From NCBI GenBank assembly GCA_965601455.1, contig OZ271831.1, forward strand, positions 62,001 through 126,000: 64,000 nt of DNA. The letters run 5' to 3'. The notes under the pieces are model-generated. The model was not told the origin of the DNA, did no database searches, and was given only the letters and a program-made list of their open reading frames with translations. The translations under genes and the position numbers were made by a program. The DNA is from JANQEU01 sp965601455. GTDB taxonomy: Bacteria; Bacteroidota; Bacteroidia; Cytophagales; Cyclobacteriaceae. Of the stretch, positions 36,601-43,925 are shown piece by piece (within the stretch, counting starts at the first letter, position 1; the number at the start of each line of letters is the position of its first letter).

Positions 36601-39600
36601 GATCCTTTTGTTGGAGCTTTTGACGGGGATCCATTAGGACGTGTCAGTTTTGGTTCATTTTATAACGAGAATAACAGCACAGGCGGTCAGTTGATCTTTA
36701 ATCTGGGAAGCGTATCAGAGGACTTTATACCAGATGGTAAACATGCTTTCGAGAACGGTCTGCCTGCTGACGGAGATCTATCCAAAGCCACTTTAACAGA
36801 TTTTGGCTACGTGACTTCAGAGCAGTATCTGACGGATTTCTTCGAAAATGCCGCCGGTATACGGGAAAACCAGGATGTGGGACTAGACGGTCTATCAGAT
36901 GAACAGGAAGTTGAGTTTTTTCAATCTACTTTCCTGGACCAGTTAAATGTGGCAGGTGATGCCAGAGCCAGGATACTTGAAGATGTTTCGGCAGACAACT
37001 TCAATTATTATTTAGGTAACGATTTGGACAACTCGAATGCTAATATTCTAGAAAGATATGTTGACTATAATGGTCTGGATGGAAACTCCCCTGTAGGACG
37101 AGGAGTCCTCACACAAGCATCGACCGTGGTTCCGGATAATGAGGACTTAAATCAAGACAATACGATTTCTTCCCTTGAGGAGTACTACGAGTATCGATTA
37201 GACTTAAGGCCTGGGCAGCTGGCCGTGGGTAGCCAAAACATTGTCGATCAGGTAAGTGATAGAGACGGTGTGAATTGGTACTTGTTCCGGATCCCAATTC
37301 GAGATCCTGATCGGATTATTGGAGACATTCAGGGATATAAATCAATTCGGTATTTGCGAACCTATTTGACCGACTGGCAGCAACCAGTCGTTTTGCGTTT
37401 TGCTAAGTTCCAACTTGTGGGTAGTCAATGGCGAAAATATTTGGAACCATTAAATGAAGTAGGCTTAGATGACGTCCCAGAAGGTTCAGTATCTGATTTC
37501 AATGTCTCAGTGGTAAACATTGAGGAAAACAGTGCTGGAGGAGATGATAAGGTTCCCTATACGGTTCCTCCCGGTCTAAACAGAGATAGGGACAATACTA
37601 CTTTTTTGAATAGAAGAGTAAATGAGCAATCCTTACAGATCTGTATTGAGGATCTGGAAGACAAAGACGCAAGAGCTGTATTCAAAACGGTAAGTTATGA
37701 TCTAATCAATTACGGACGCCTGAAGATGTTCTTTCATGCCTCTTCTTATCGAGGTGATATTGTCAATGACGATGAGGTCACTGCATTTCTAAGATTTGGA
37801 ACTGATTACACGGAGAACTACTATGAGATTGAAGTTCCTTTGAAAATTACTCCCAAAAACCTGGCACTTAGTGGATCAAACTTAAGAAGGGCTGTTTGGC
37901 CAGAGGAAAACGAAATTGATATATCCATTAACGAGCTCCTTGGGCTTAAATCTGAACGTAATCGTGGCAATCTGAACTCAGAAATACCTTATTCAAGATC
38001 CTCGGATAACGGTCGATACAACCTAACAGTTAAAGGGCGGCCAGACATCAGTACAATCCTAACAATGATGATTGGTGTTAGAAATCCGGAAACACCAGAT
38101 CGTACTCCCAAATCTGTTTGTATATGGGCCAACGAATTGAGAGTGACGGATTTTGATACCCGTCGGGGATGGGCAGGCAACGCCAGAATTGCTACCAAGT
38201 TGGCTGATTTGGGAACGGTCACGGCCTCCACCCGTTATACTTCGATCGGCTTTGGGTCCATCCAGGAGAGAATATCAGAACGGGAGAGAGAGGAAACGCT
38301 GCAATATGACATAAGTGCCAATCTTAATCTAGAGAAGTTTTTATTGCCGGAGAAAACGGGATTGGTAGTGCCAGTTTTTGCCAGTTATGAGAAAACCAGG
38401 GTTACACCGCAATTTGACCCGCTGGATCCCGATATTCCCTTAGAAGCCTCTCTCGAAAGACTAAATAATCAAGAACAAAAAGAGTATCGTCGTCTGGTAG
38501 AGGATCGCACTACTAGACGAAGTCTGAATTTCACTAACGTTCGCAAGCAGAAAGTGAATCCTGACAAAACAGCACAGTTTTATGATATCTCTAATTTCTC
38601 CTTCTCCTACGCATTTAGTGAATTGCTAAGGACGTCAGTCAGTACCGAGACTTTTCTTCAAAAAACTCAGTCTGGGGGAGTGGCCTATAATTATTCACCC
38701 CCTAATATTAACATCAAACCCTTTGGAGCTACCGATGCCTTTAGTAGTCCATATCTCAAGATTATTAAAGACATCAACTTTTCTCCATTGCCCAATAATC
38801 TTTCCATTCGTGCTGACCTAACCAGGAATTTCACCCAGACTCAATTGTATAACGATCAGCTGACGACATTGGGCATTTCTCCTTTCTACGAACGCTTATT
38901 CACCTTCAATAGATCTTATAATTTACGTTGGAGCCCTTTTAGTGCCCTAAGTTTCGACTACGCAGCACAAGCCAACGCGATTATTGATGAGCCCGACGAC
39001 ATGGTTGAGGGTGATATTGATACGCAGTTTGAAAGGGAATTCATTTGGGAGCAGGTTAAAGACCTGGGACGAATGAGAAATTTCAACCAGACAGCGGGTG
39101 TAAACTACAAACTGCCGCTAGACAAGTTTCCGATTACAGATTGGCTATCAGCGGATGTGCGGTATGAAGTTGGCTATAACTGGATAGCCGGTTCACTTGG
39201 ACAGGAGGATACTGCTGGGAATTTCTTTGGTCACCGGATTCAAAACAGTCGCAATAGAACGGGGACAGCCAAGCTGGATTTTGTCAAACTCTACAATAAA
39301 GTAGGATTCTTGGAAAGAGCCAATGCCCCTCGTAGACCCAGAAGTACAAATTCGGAAGGAGAAAAGACATCCAACTTCAACCTTGGTAACGCTTTTCTTC
39401 GGACAGTTATGTCTCTTCGATCTATTAATGTTACCTATGGAATACGAGAGAGTACCGGATTATCCGGATTTACACCGACCGCTTTCTTATTTGGATTAGA
39501 TTCCACCTATAATGCCCCGGGGCTTGCATTTATCCTGGGAGATCAAAATCCTGATTTTCGATTTACGGCAGCTGAAAATGGGTGGATCACCCTCTCACCT

Positions 39601-40755
39601 TTCTTAACTGCACCTTTTGACCAGCAAGCCACTGAGAATTTCAGTGTTCGGGCTTCAATAGATCCATTTGATGACTTAAAAATTCAGGTAGATGCGAATA
39701 GGACTCAGTCGGCAAACTTTCAGGAAATTTTCAGATTCAATGACGAAATCAATGCCTATAACAGTTTAACACCAAGTAGAACCGGGAGCTATCAGATATC
39801 ATTCTTAGCCATCCAAACCGCCTTTGAACGCCAAGAAGGCAATGTTTCAGATGCATTCGAGGACTTCAAAGAGAATATTGGAATCGTATATGATAGGCTG
39901 GGGCCAGAGTTATCTTCTCAAGGAATATTCGGTCAATATGACACAATCTCTCAGGACGTGCTTATCCCGGCCTTTATTGCAGCATACTCCGGTCAAAACG
40001 CGACAAATTCCGACCTTACACCATTTCCGAAGATTCCAATCCCCAACTGGCGAATGGACTATGCGGGATTATCCAAAATTCCTGTGCTGGCGGAGGTTTT
40101 TTCTTCTATAAATCTTACTCACAGTTATCGGTCTTCATTTAGCATCAATAACTACACCAACTCATTAAGATACGATGAAGGCATAACGCTCGATAATAAT
40201 TTTCTCGACTATCAGTACGGGAATCAAACGGATACTACAAGTGGTAATCTTATTCCGCTATATATAATGAATCAGGTTTCGATTCTTGAACAGTTCGCGC
40301 CTTTATTGGGAATTAATATGCGCACAAAGTCAAACATGAACATTCGAATAGATTATAAAACTGATCGAAATCTCTCCTTGAACCTGTCAAATGCCCAAGT
40401 AACAGAAACCAGGAATCAGGATGTAGGACTGGATTTTGGGTGGACAAAGGCGAATTTGAAGTTGCCCTGGAGGATTCAAGGTAGAACGGTTACGATTGAG
40501 AATGATGTAATGTTACGATTGAATATGACAATTCGGGATCAAAAAAGCACTCAGAGAAAAATTGAAGAGGAAGACGTTATCACAAATGGCAATCGGGGAT
40601 TTCAGATCAGACCCAGTATTGGTTATAAGTTAAATCAATCGTTGGATATCACTGCTTATTTTGACCGGAGTATTACCAATCCTAGAGTTGGTTCCTTTAG
40701 AAGAGCTACAACCACCTTTGGGTTTCAATTAAGGTTTAGTTTGTCAGGGTTGTAG
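33622..40755 (+). CDS. sprA: T9SS outer-membrane translocon SprA
   Basis: 2377 aa, the expected size for SprA/Sov. It is the giant beta-barrel through which type IX cargo crosses the outer membrane, and it is needed for gliding in Flavobacterium. The start is TTG 33622, which gives a signal sequence (GVLGLLLGICPIESFG). Family marks include RLYVSPVFDRIFGGSYVDIQPTGFVNLDFGG near residue 150, many aromatic beta strands, GEGTSYIDDFENAITPIGLGGW near 830, and a C-terminal strand set ending FRLRFSLSGL-like residues (FQLRFSLSGL). The ruvA-sprA-gcvH order is conserved in the phylum. Two likely cargo proteins of this channel occupy the first 9.4 kb of the window. Confidence 0.97.
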   Translation: MKDWTNIRSLGVLGLLLGICPIESFGDLYQQVPKDTTITKQDSVYTPSKTPTYEPDYRFGDPFSSQSLQSSSSLLLKDPSELDVEVEFDSTVNYSIYEKIGSTNFRPATSMSFEEFDRFNDQQIVNDYWREQSAGLDGESAVSGRRLLPRLYVSPVFDRIFGGSYVDIQPTGFVNLDFGGLIQNIDNPQVPERQRRNGGFNFNMQISSNVVGKIGEKLAVTFNYDNNNTFDFQNDLKVEYTGFEEDIIKKIEIGNVSMPVSNSLMSGAQSLFGIKTQLQFGRLYVTGIASSQRGRNEVINIQNGVDERQFEIRASMYDENRHFFLGHFFRENYEAWLSGLPQIISGVNITRVEVYSINRNNNTATTRNFLALMDLGEGQRISNDQISSQGIIPTSNNANNLFNSIQGDEAFRDPEGVNQLLEDRFGMVESRDYVKVTTARKLDLSEYRFDERLGYVTLLRRLQNDEVLAVSYEYTYNGQVYKVGELTEDYQGLPDNRMIYLKMLRPNQININEPTWDLMMKNIYNLSSGQINREGFTLRVHYRDDRTGIDNPSLHEGRLTKDIPLLQLLGLDQLNLNNDRQRDGNFDFIEGVTIDTRNGNIIFPVLEPFGKTLRESFDPGETALIDKYAYDTLYRTTRIDAEQVASKNKFFILGKVSGGSTSDIVLPGINIAPGSVVVLAGNTPLTEGIDYAVDYNLGRVRLLNQGVLNSGKNIQISYEKADLFNFQTRWLTGVQFDYVLNEKFNVGATLLTLNERPGGLTRFSIGDEPTKNTKYGVNVNYQEDLPFMTKFLDALPLINTKEMSSMTLTAEFAQMRPGTSNIVQGEGTSYIDDFENAITPIGLGGWANWRLASTPTTQAESFDQRSTSGPLGVNDRRAKLAWYTIDNTVFYQAQGNRRPDNISEDDLLNHYIKPIYPQDIFQQQDRTLVQINEPTLDLAYFPRERGQYNYNTQLDGTGRLTNPRNNWAGITKAITNEVDFDKTNVEYLEFWLMDPFVGAFDGDPLGRVSFGSFYNENNSTGGQLIFNLGSVSEDFIPDGKHAFENGLPADGDLSKATLTDFGYVTSEQYLTDFFENAAGIRENQDVGLDGLSDEQEVEFFQSTFLDQLNVAGDARARILEDVSADNFNYYLGNDLDNSNANILERYVDYNGLDGNSPVGRGVLTQASTVVPDNEDLNQDNTISSLEEYYEYRLDLRPGQLAVGSQNIVDQVSDRDGVNWYLFRIPIRDPDRIIGDIQGYKSIRYLRTYLTDWQQPVVLRFAKFQLVGSQWRKYLEPLNEVGLDDVPEGSVSDFNVSVVNIEENSAGGDDKVPYTVPPGLNRDRDNTTFLNRRVNEQSLQICIEDLEDKDARAVFKTVSYDLINYGRLKMFFHASSYRGDIVNDDEVTAFLRFGTDYTENYYEIEVPLKITPKNLALSGSNLRRAVWPEENEIDISINELLGLKSERNRGNLNSEIPYSRSSDNGRYNLTVKGRPDISTILTMMIGVRNPETPDRTPKSVCIWANELRVTDFDTRRGWAGNARIATKLADLGTVTASTRYTSIGFGSIQERISEREREETLQYDISANLNLEKFLLPEKTGLVVPVFASYEKTRVTPQFDPLDPDIPLEASLERLNNQEQKEYRRLVEDRTTRRSLNFTNVRKQKVNPDKTAQFYDISNFSFSYAFSELLRTSVSTETFLQKTQSGGVAYNYSPPNINIKPFGATDAFSSPYLKIIKDINFSPLPNNLSIRADLTRNFTQTQLYNDQLTTLGISPFYERLFTFNRSYNLRWSPFSALSFDYAAQANAIIDEPDDMVEGDIDTQFEREFIWEQVKDLGRMRNFNQTAGVNYKLPLDKFPITDWLSADVRYEVGYNWIAGSLGQEDTAGNFFGHRIQNSRNRTGTAKLDFVKLYNKVGFLERANAPRRPRSTNSEGEKTSNFNLGNAFLRTVMSLRSINVTYGIRESTGLSGFTPTAFLFGLDSTYNAPGLAFILGDQNPDFRFTAAENGWITLSPFLTAPFDQQATENFSVRASIDPFDDLKIQVDANRTQSANFQEIFRFNDEINAYNSLTPSRTGSYQISFLAIQTAFERQEGNVSDAFEDFKENIGIVYDRLGPELSSQGIFGQYDTISQDVLIPAFIAAYSGQNATNSDLTPFPKIPIPNWRMDYAGLSKIPVLAEVFSSINLTHSYRSSFSINNYTNSLRYDEGITLDNNFLDYQYGNQTDTTSGNLIPLYIMNQVSILEQFAPLLGINMRTKSNMNIRIDYKTDRNLSLNLSNAQVTETRNQDVGLDFGWTKANLKLPWRIQGRTVTIENDVMLRLNMTIRDQKSTQRKIEEEDVITNGNRGFQIRPSIGYKLNQSLDITAYFDRSITNPRVGSFRRATTTFGFQLRFSLSGL

Positions 40756-40781
40756 GATTATCACGAATAGGATTATTTTTG
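40749..40781 (+). promoter_or_regulatory. Promoter for gcvH
   Basis: GTTG at 40749-40752, a 21-bp spacer, then TATTTTTG at 40774-40781, a full match to TAnnTTTG. The -33 element overlaps the sprA stop codon and the gcvH ATG follows 22 bp after the -7 box. This suggests gcvH can be transcribed independently of sprA. Confidence 0.6.
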
Positions 40782-40803
40782 CTCGCCTTAAACCATTATA
40801 AAT

Positions 40804-41178
40804 ATGAATGCCCCCGAAAACTTAAAGTATACAAAAGACCACGAGTGGATTAGTGTTGATGGAGAAGTAGCAACCGTTGGAATTACCGATTTTGCTCAAG
40901 GTGAACTGGGAGATATCGTATATGTCGAGATTGAAACTGAAGGTGAAGATCTTTCAACGGGTGATGTTTTTGGAACAGTCGAAGCTGTAAAAACAGTATC
41001 AGATCTATTTATGCCGGTTTCTGGAGAAGTTATTGAAGTCAATAGTGACCTGGAATCATCCCCCGAAGTGATAAATGAAGATCCTTATGGTAAAGGATGG
41101 ATGGTAAGAATTAAGGTTTCGGATATGGCTGATGATCTTCTTTCATCCTCGGAATATCAAGAACTTACCGCTGGTTAA
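40804..41178 (+). CDS. gcvH: Glycine cleavage system H protein
   Basis: 124 aa, typical. It carries the lipoyl arm that shuttles the aminomethyl group among the P, T and L proteins. The lipoylated lysine is in FGTVEAVKTVSDL (about residue 63); the opening YTKDHEWISVDGEVATVGITDFAQGELGDIV is the family signature. No gcvP or gcvT is in the window. The stop shares a base with the next gene (TAATG). Confidence 0.97.
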   Translation: MNAPENLKYTKDHEWISVDGEVATVGITDFAQGELGDIVYVEIETEGEDLSTGDVFGTVEAVKTVSDLFMPVSGEVIEVNSDLESSPEVINEDPYGKGWMVRIKVSDMADDLLSSSEYQELTAG

Positions 41179-41558
41179 TGTGGCTTAGGATCCTGACGTA
41201 TTTTTGGTTACTGTTCACGCTGTACTTACTTCTTAAACCAGGCATAGGATACGAACAGGTAGTGTTTTTTAAACACGAAGACAAAGTGGCTCACTTTGGA
41301 TTATTTTCTACACTGACTCTACTTTGGATAAGGGAGATTAAGATTGATTTTGGTCTTTCCTTTAACAGGTCACTGATACTCACCTTCTTCCTGGGCACGT
41401 TCTTGGGTGGTTTCACAGAGTTTTTACAGCAGTTTATCCCATACCGAGGTATGGATTTTGATGATTTTGCGGTTGACGTTATTGCCGTTTTGTTCGGAAT
41501 ACTTGTAGCATTTTCATGGGAAAAAATGAACAGAACGTTAGTGAAGTCTCACAGATAA
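41178..41558 (+). CDS. VanZ-like membrane protein
   Basis: 126 aa with four hydrophobic helices. Between them lie KHEDKVAHFGLFSTLTLLW and GGFTEFLQQFIPYRGMDFDDFAVDVIAVLFG, the conserved HxxxH-less DK-HF and R-x-x-D-xx-D features of VanZ-like proteins. The function in Bacteroidota is unknown; VanZ relatives are linked to glycopeptide tolerance in Gram-positives, but that should not be transferred. It is translationally coupled to gcvH. Confidence 0.85.
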   Translation: MWLRILTYFWLLFTLYLLLKPGIGYEQVVFFKHEDKVAHFGLFSTLTLLWIREIKIDFGLSFNRSLILTFFLGTFLGGFTEFLQQFIPYRGMDFDDFAVDVIAVLFGILVAFSWEKMNRTLVKSHR

Positions 41559-41562
41559 ATTA

Positions 41563-41570
41563 TATTTTTG
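41563..41570 (+). promoter_or_regulatory. Candidate -7 box for the TonB-like gene
   Basis: TATTTTTG, a full match to TAnnTTTG, 34 bp upstream of the ATG at 41605. The -33 region has only a weak GTTA at about 22 bp, so support rests on the -7 box and the short 46-bp intergenic position. Confidence 0.42.
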
Positions 41571-41604
41571 AGATTCGGCAGGTTTCAACAAAGCTTAAAA
41601 AACT

Positions 41605-42282
41605 ATGGAATTAAAGAAAAATCCTAAAGTAGATCTGGCACGCCAGTCAGGTATGATGCTAAATTTAGGACTCACATTAAGTTTACTTATTGTGGTTGTT
41701 GCATTTGAATGGAGAACTTACGATGATCAAGGTTTACTTGATTTAGGTCAGGTAGAAGATGACTTTGAGGACATCATGGAAATACCTCCAACAGAGCAAC
41801 CTCCACCACCTCCACCAAAAGTCCAGATTCCTGAGATCGTTGAGGTTCCAGATGAAGAGGAAATAGAAGAGGAGATTGAAGTAGAGCTTGACGTTGAAGT
41901 TACCGAGGAAACAGTTGTCGAAGAGATTGTTTTCGAGGAAGCTCCTGAGGAAGAAGAGGTTGAAGAGGTCTTCACTATAGTTGAAGATCAGCCACAGTTC
42001 CCGGGAGGAATGCCAGCGTTCTACAAGTTCGTGGGTGATAATATGAAGTATCCTGCGCAAGCGAGAAGAATGGGCATCGAAGGCCGAGTATTCGTACAGT
42101 TTGTTGTCGATAAAGATGGTTCAGTCACTGAGGTTAAGGCGGTGAAAGGAATCGGAGCAGGATGTGATGAAGAAGCCGAGCGTGTGCTTAAAATGTCACC
42201 TAAATTCAAACCAGGTAAGCAAAGAGGCCGATCTGTAAAAGTACGAATGGTACTTCCCATCATCTTCAAATTGAATAATTAG
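41605..42282 (+). CDS. TonB-family energy transducer
   Basis: 225 aa. One N-terminal membrane helix (residues about 17-36), then a short proline run (PPPPPP) followed by an unusually acidic linker (residues about 75-125, mostly Glu, Val and Ile), and a C-terminal TonB domain (FPGGMPAFYKFVGDNMKYPAQARRMGIEGRVFVQFVVDKDGSV). It would pass inner-membrane proton-motive energy to TonB-dependent outer-membrane transporters. No ExbB/ExbD or receptor is adjacent. It ends at a strong terminator. Confidence 0.93.
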   Translation: MELKKNPKVDLARQSGMMLNLGLTLSLLIVVVAFEWRTYDDQGLLDLGQVEDDFEDIMEIPPTEQPPPPPPKVQIPEIVEVPDEEEIEEEIEVELDVEVTEETVVEEIVFEEAPEEEEVEEVFTIVEDQPQFPGGMPAFYKFVGDNMKYPAQARRMGIEGRVFVQFVVDKDGSVTEVKAVKGIGAGCDEEAERVLKMSPKFKPGKQRGRSVKVRMVLPIIFKLNN

Positions 42283-42299
42283 AATTAATTATAAATAAG

Positions 42300-42338
42300 A
42301 AAAGCCCCTCTTGACATTGTCAAGCGGGGCTTTTTTTT
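42300..42338. terminator. Bidirectional terminator
   Basis: AAAAGCCCC and GGGGCTTTT flank an inner CTTGAC/GTCAAG stem with one mismatch, a 3-base loop, and a run of T on the plus strand; A-rich sequence precedes it for the minus strand. It lies between the convergent TonB-like gene and hutH, touching the hutH stop. Confidence 0.9.
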
Positions 42339-43911
42339 ACTCTAATGCCGAGAACACATCATCAATTCCTTCATTCAAATCTATCCCAGTTCTCATTGCG
42401 GAGGTTAAAGCCTCTTTTCTGAGTAAACCCTTTCTCACCATTTCATGAGCTTTCCGAATGTCATCGCTGAATACACGATCCTCTTCAGCGTGATCAATGG
42501 CATCCCGAACAAAAGCATGACAGTCCTCCAATATTGGTCCTGATTTTAATGGTCTATGAAAGTCGAAAGCTTGTGCTGCGCAGATGAGCTCAACTGATAG
42601 TATATATTCCAGGTTATCAAGGACACGATTGAGTTTTCGACTACTTATCGATCCCATGCTTACGTGATCCTCCTGCCCGAGAGAGGTAGGAATGCTATCT
42701 GCGCTTGCAGGAAAGAGAATACTTTTATTCTCGCTGACTAGTGCCGCAGAAGTGTACTGTGGGATCATAAACCCTGAATTTATTCCGGTATTTTTCATTA
42801 AAAGCCTTGGTAGTTGCTTGGTATTGCCTTCTAAAAGCAGATAAGTTCTACGATCAGATATATTTCCTAATTCAGCAGCGCCGATGGAAGCGTAATCCAA
42901 CGGAATGGCAAGCAACTGGCCATGGAAATTGCCACCTGATATTGATTCTCCTGACTCAAGAATAATTGGGTTGTCAGTGACGGAATTGAGCTCAGTACAA
43001 ACCAACTCATAAAGATGTTTCCATGCATTCCTTGTGGCACCATGGACTTGTGGAATACATCTGATGGAATATGGGTCTTGAACTCTTCCGCAATGCTTGT
43101 GAGATTGGACCATCTCAGAGTCTTTAAGAAAACGGGTCATTCTTTGTGCAACAAGAACCGAACCTTTGAAGGGTCGAAGCCGGTGTAGTTCTTCTTTAAA
43201 AGGAGCGATAGAACCCAATAGGCCTTCCAGTGACATGGCGGCAATAATGTCCGCAGTATCTAAGCAGTTTGCCATTCTTTGTAAACCTACTAAAGCATAC
43301 GAAAGAATAAATTGAGTGCCATTAATAAGGGCCAGGCCCTCTTTGGGACCTAATTGAATGTGTTCAATTTGATGGGTTTGTTGTAGCGTTCCACCATCCA
43401 CTAATTCTCCGTCGATGTATACCATGCCCAAACCGATTAAAGGTAGAAATAAGTGTGCGAGTGGTGCAAGATCCCCACTAGCACCAACTGAACCTTTATT
43501 TGGGACGAAAGGAATGATGTCTTCGTCAATGAAGTGTATTATTCTATCAATCAAGCCAATGGAGACACCTGAATAGCCCCTGGCCAATGCATGAACCTTT
43601 GTGATCAGCATCAGTTTTGAGACAAGAACTGGAACAGGATCTCCAACACCAACACTATGACTCCGTAATATATTTTCTTGGAGCTGTTTCGTCTGATCTT
43701 TTGAGATCTTTGTATCACACAATGGTCCAAATCCGGTGTTGATCCCATACACAGCATCATCGGAAAAGGCTATCTTTTTTGTTGTTGAGTGACTGGATTC
43801 AATTTTCTGAATAGACTCACTAGAGAGTTTACCTCTTGTTTCACCATTCGCGATAGATAAGGCAATAGCCGGGGTCATGGTATCTACACCATATACAAAA
43901 TCAGCCATCAT
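42337..43911 (-). CDS. hutH: Histidine ammonia-lyase
   Basis: 524 aa. It removes ammonia from histidine to give urocanate. The MIO cofactor triad Ala-Ser-Gly is at residues 144-146 in GSVGASGDLAPLAHL; the active-site region YGINTGFG is at about 55-62, NGTQFILSYAL and SGGNFHGQ further on, and QDPYSIRC-type (VQDPYSIRCIPQVHG) is intact. No hutU, hutI or hutG lies next to it, so if the Hut route is complete its other genes are elsewhere. It is the last gene of plsC-gatC-TPR-hutH; the gap to the TPR gene is 14 bp. Confidence 0.95.
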   Translation of the reverse strand: MMADFVYGVDTMTPAIALSIANGETRGKLSSESIQKIESSHSTTKKIAFSDDAVYGINTGFGPLCDTKISKDQTKQLQENILRSHSVGVGDPVPVLVSKLMLITKVHALARGYSGVSIGLIDRIIHFIDEDIIPFVPNKGSVGASGDLAPLAHLFLPLIGLGMVYIDGELVDGGTLQQTHQIEHIQLGPKEGLALINGTQFILSYALVGLQRMANCLDTADIIAAMSLEGLLGSIAPFKEELHRLRPFKGSVLVAQRMTRFLKDSEMVQSHKHCGRVQDPYSIRCIPQVHGATRNAWKHLYELVCTELNSVTDNPIILESGESISGGNFHGQLLAIPLDYASIGAAELGNISDRRTYLLLEGNTKQLPRLLMKNTGINSGFMIPQYTSAALVSENKSILFPASADSIPTSLGQEDHVSMGSISSRKLNRVLDNLEYILSVELICAAQAFDFHRPLKSGPILEDCHAFVRDAIDHAEEDRVFSDDIRKAHEMVRKGLLRKEALTSAMRTGIDLNEGIDDVFSALE

Positions 43912-43925
43912 TTTTGGGGTTTGGT

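Noticed and set aside
41743..42060. Minus-strand frames opposite the TonB linker
   Set aside because: They arise from the repetitive GAA/GAG codons of the acidic linker and have no start context or family.
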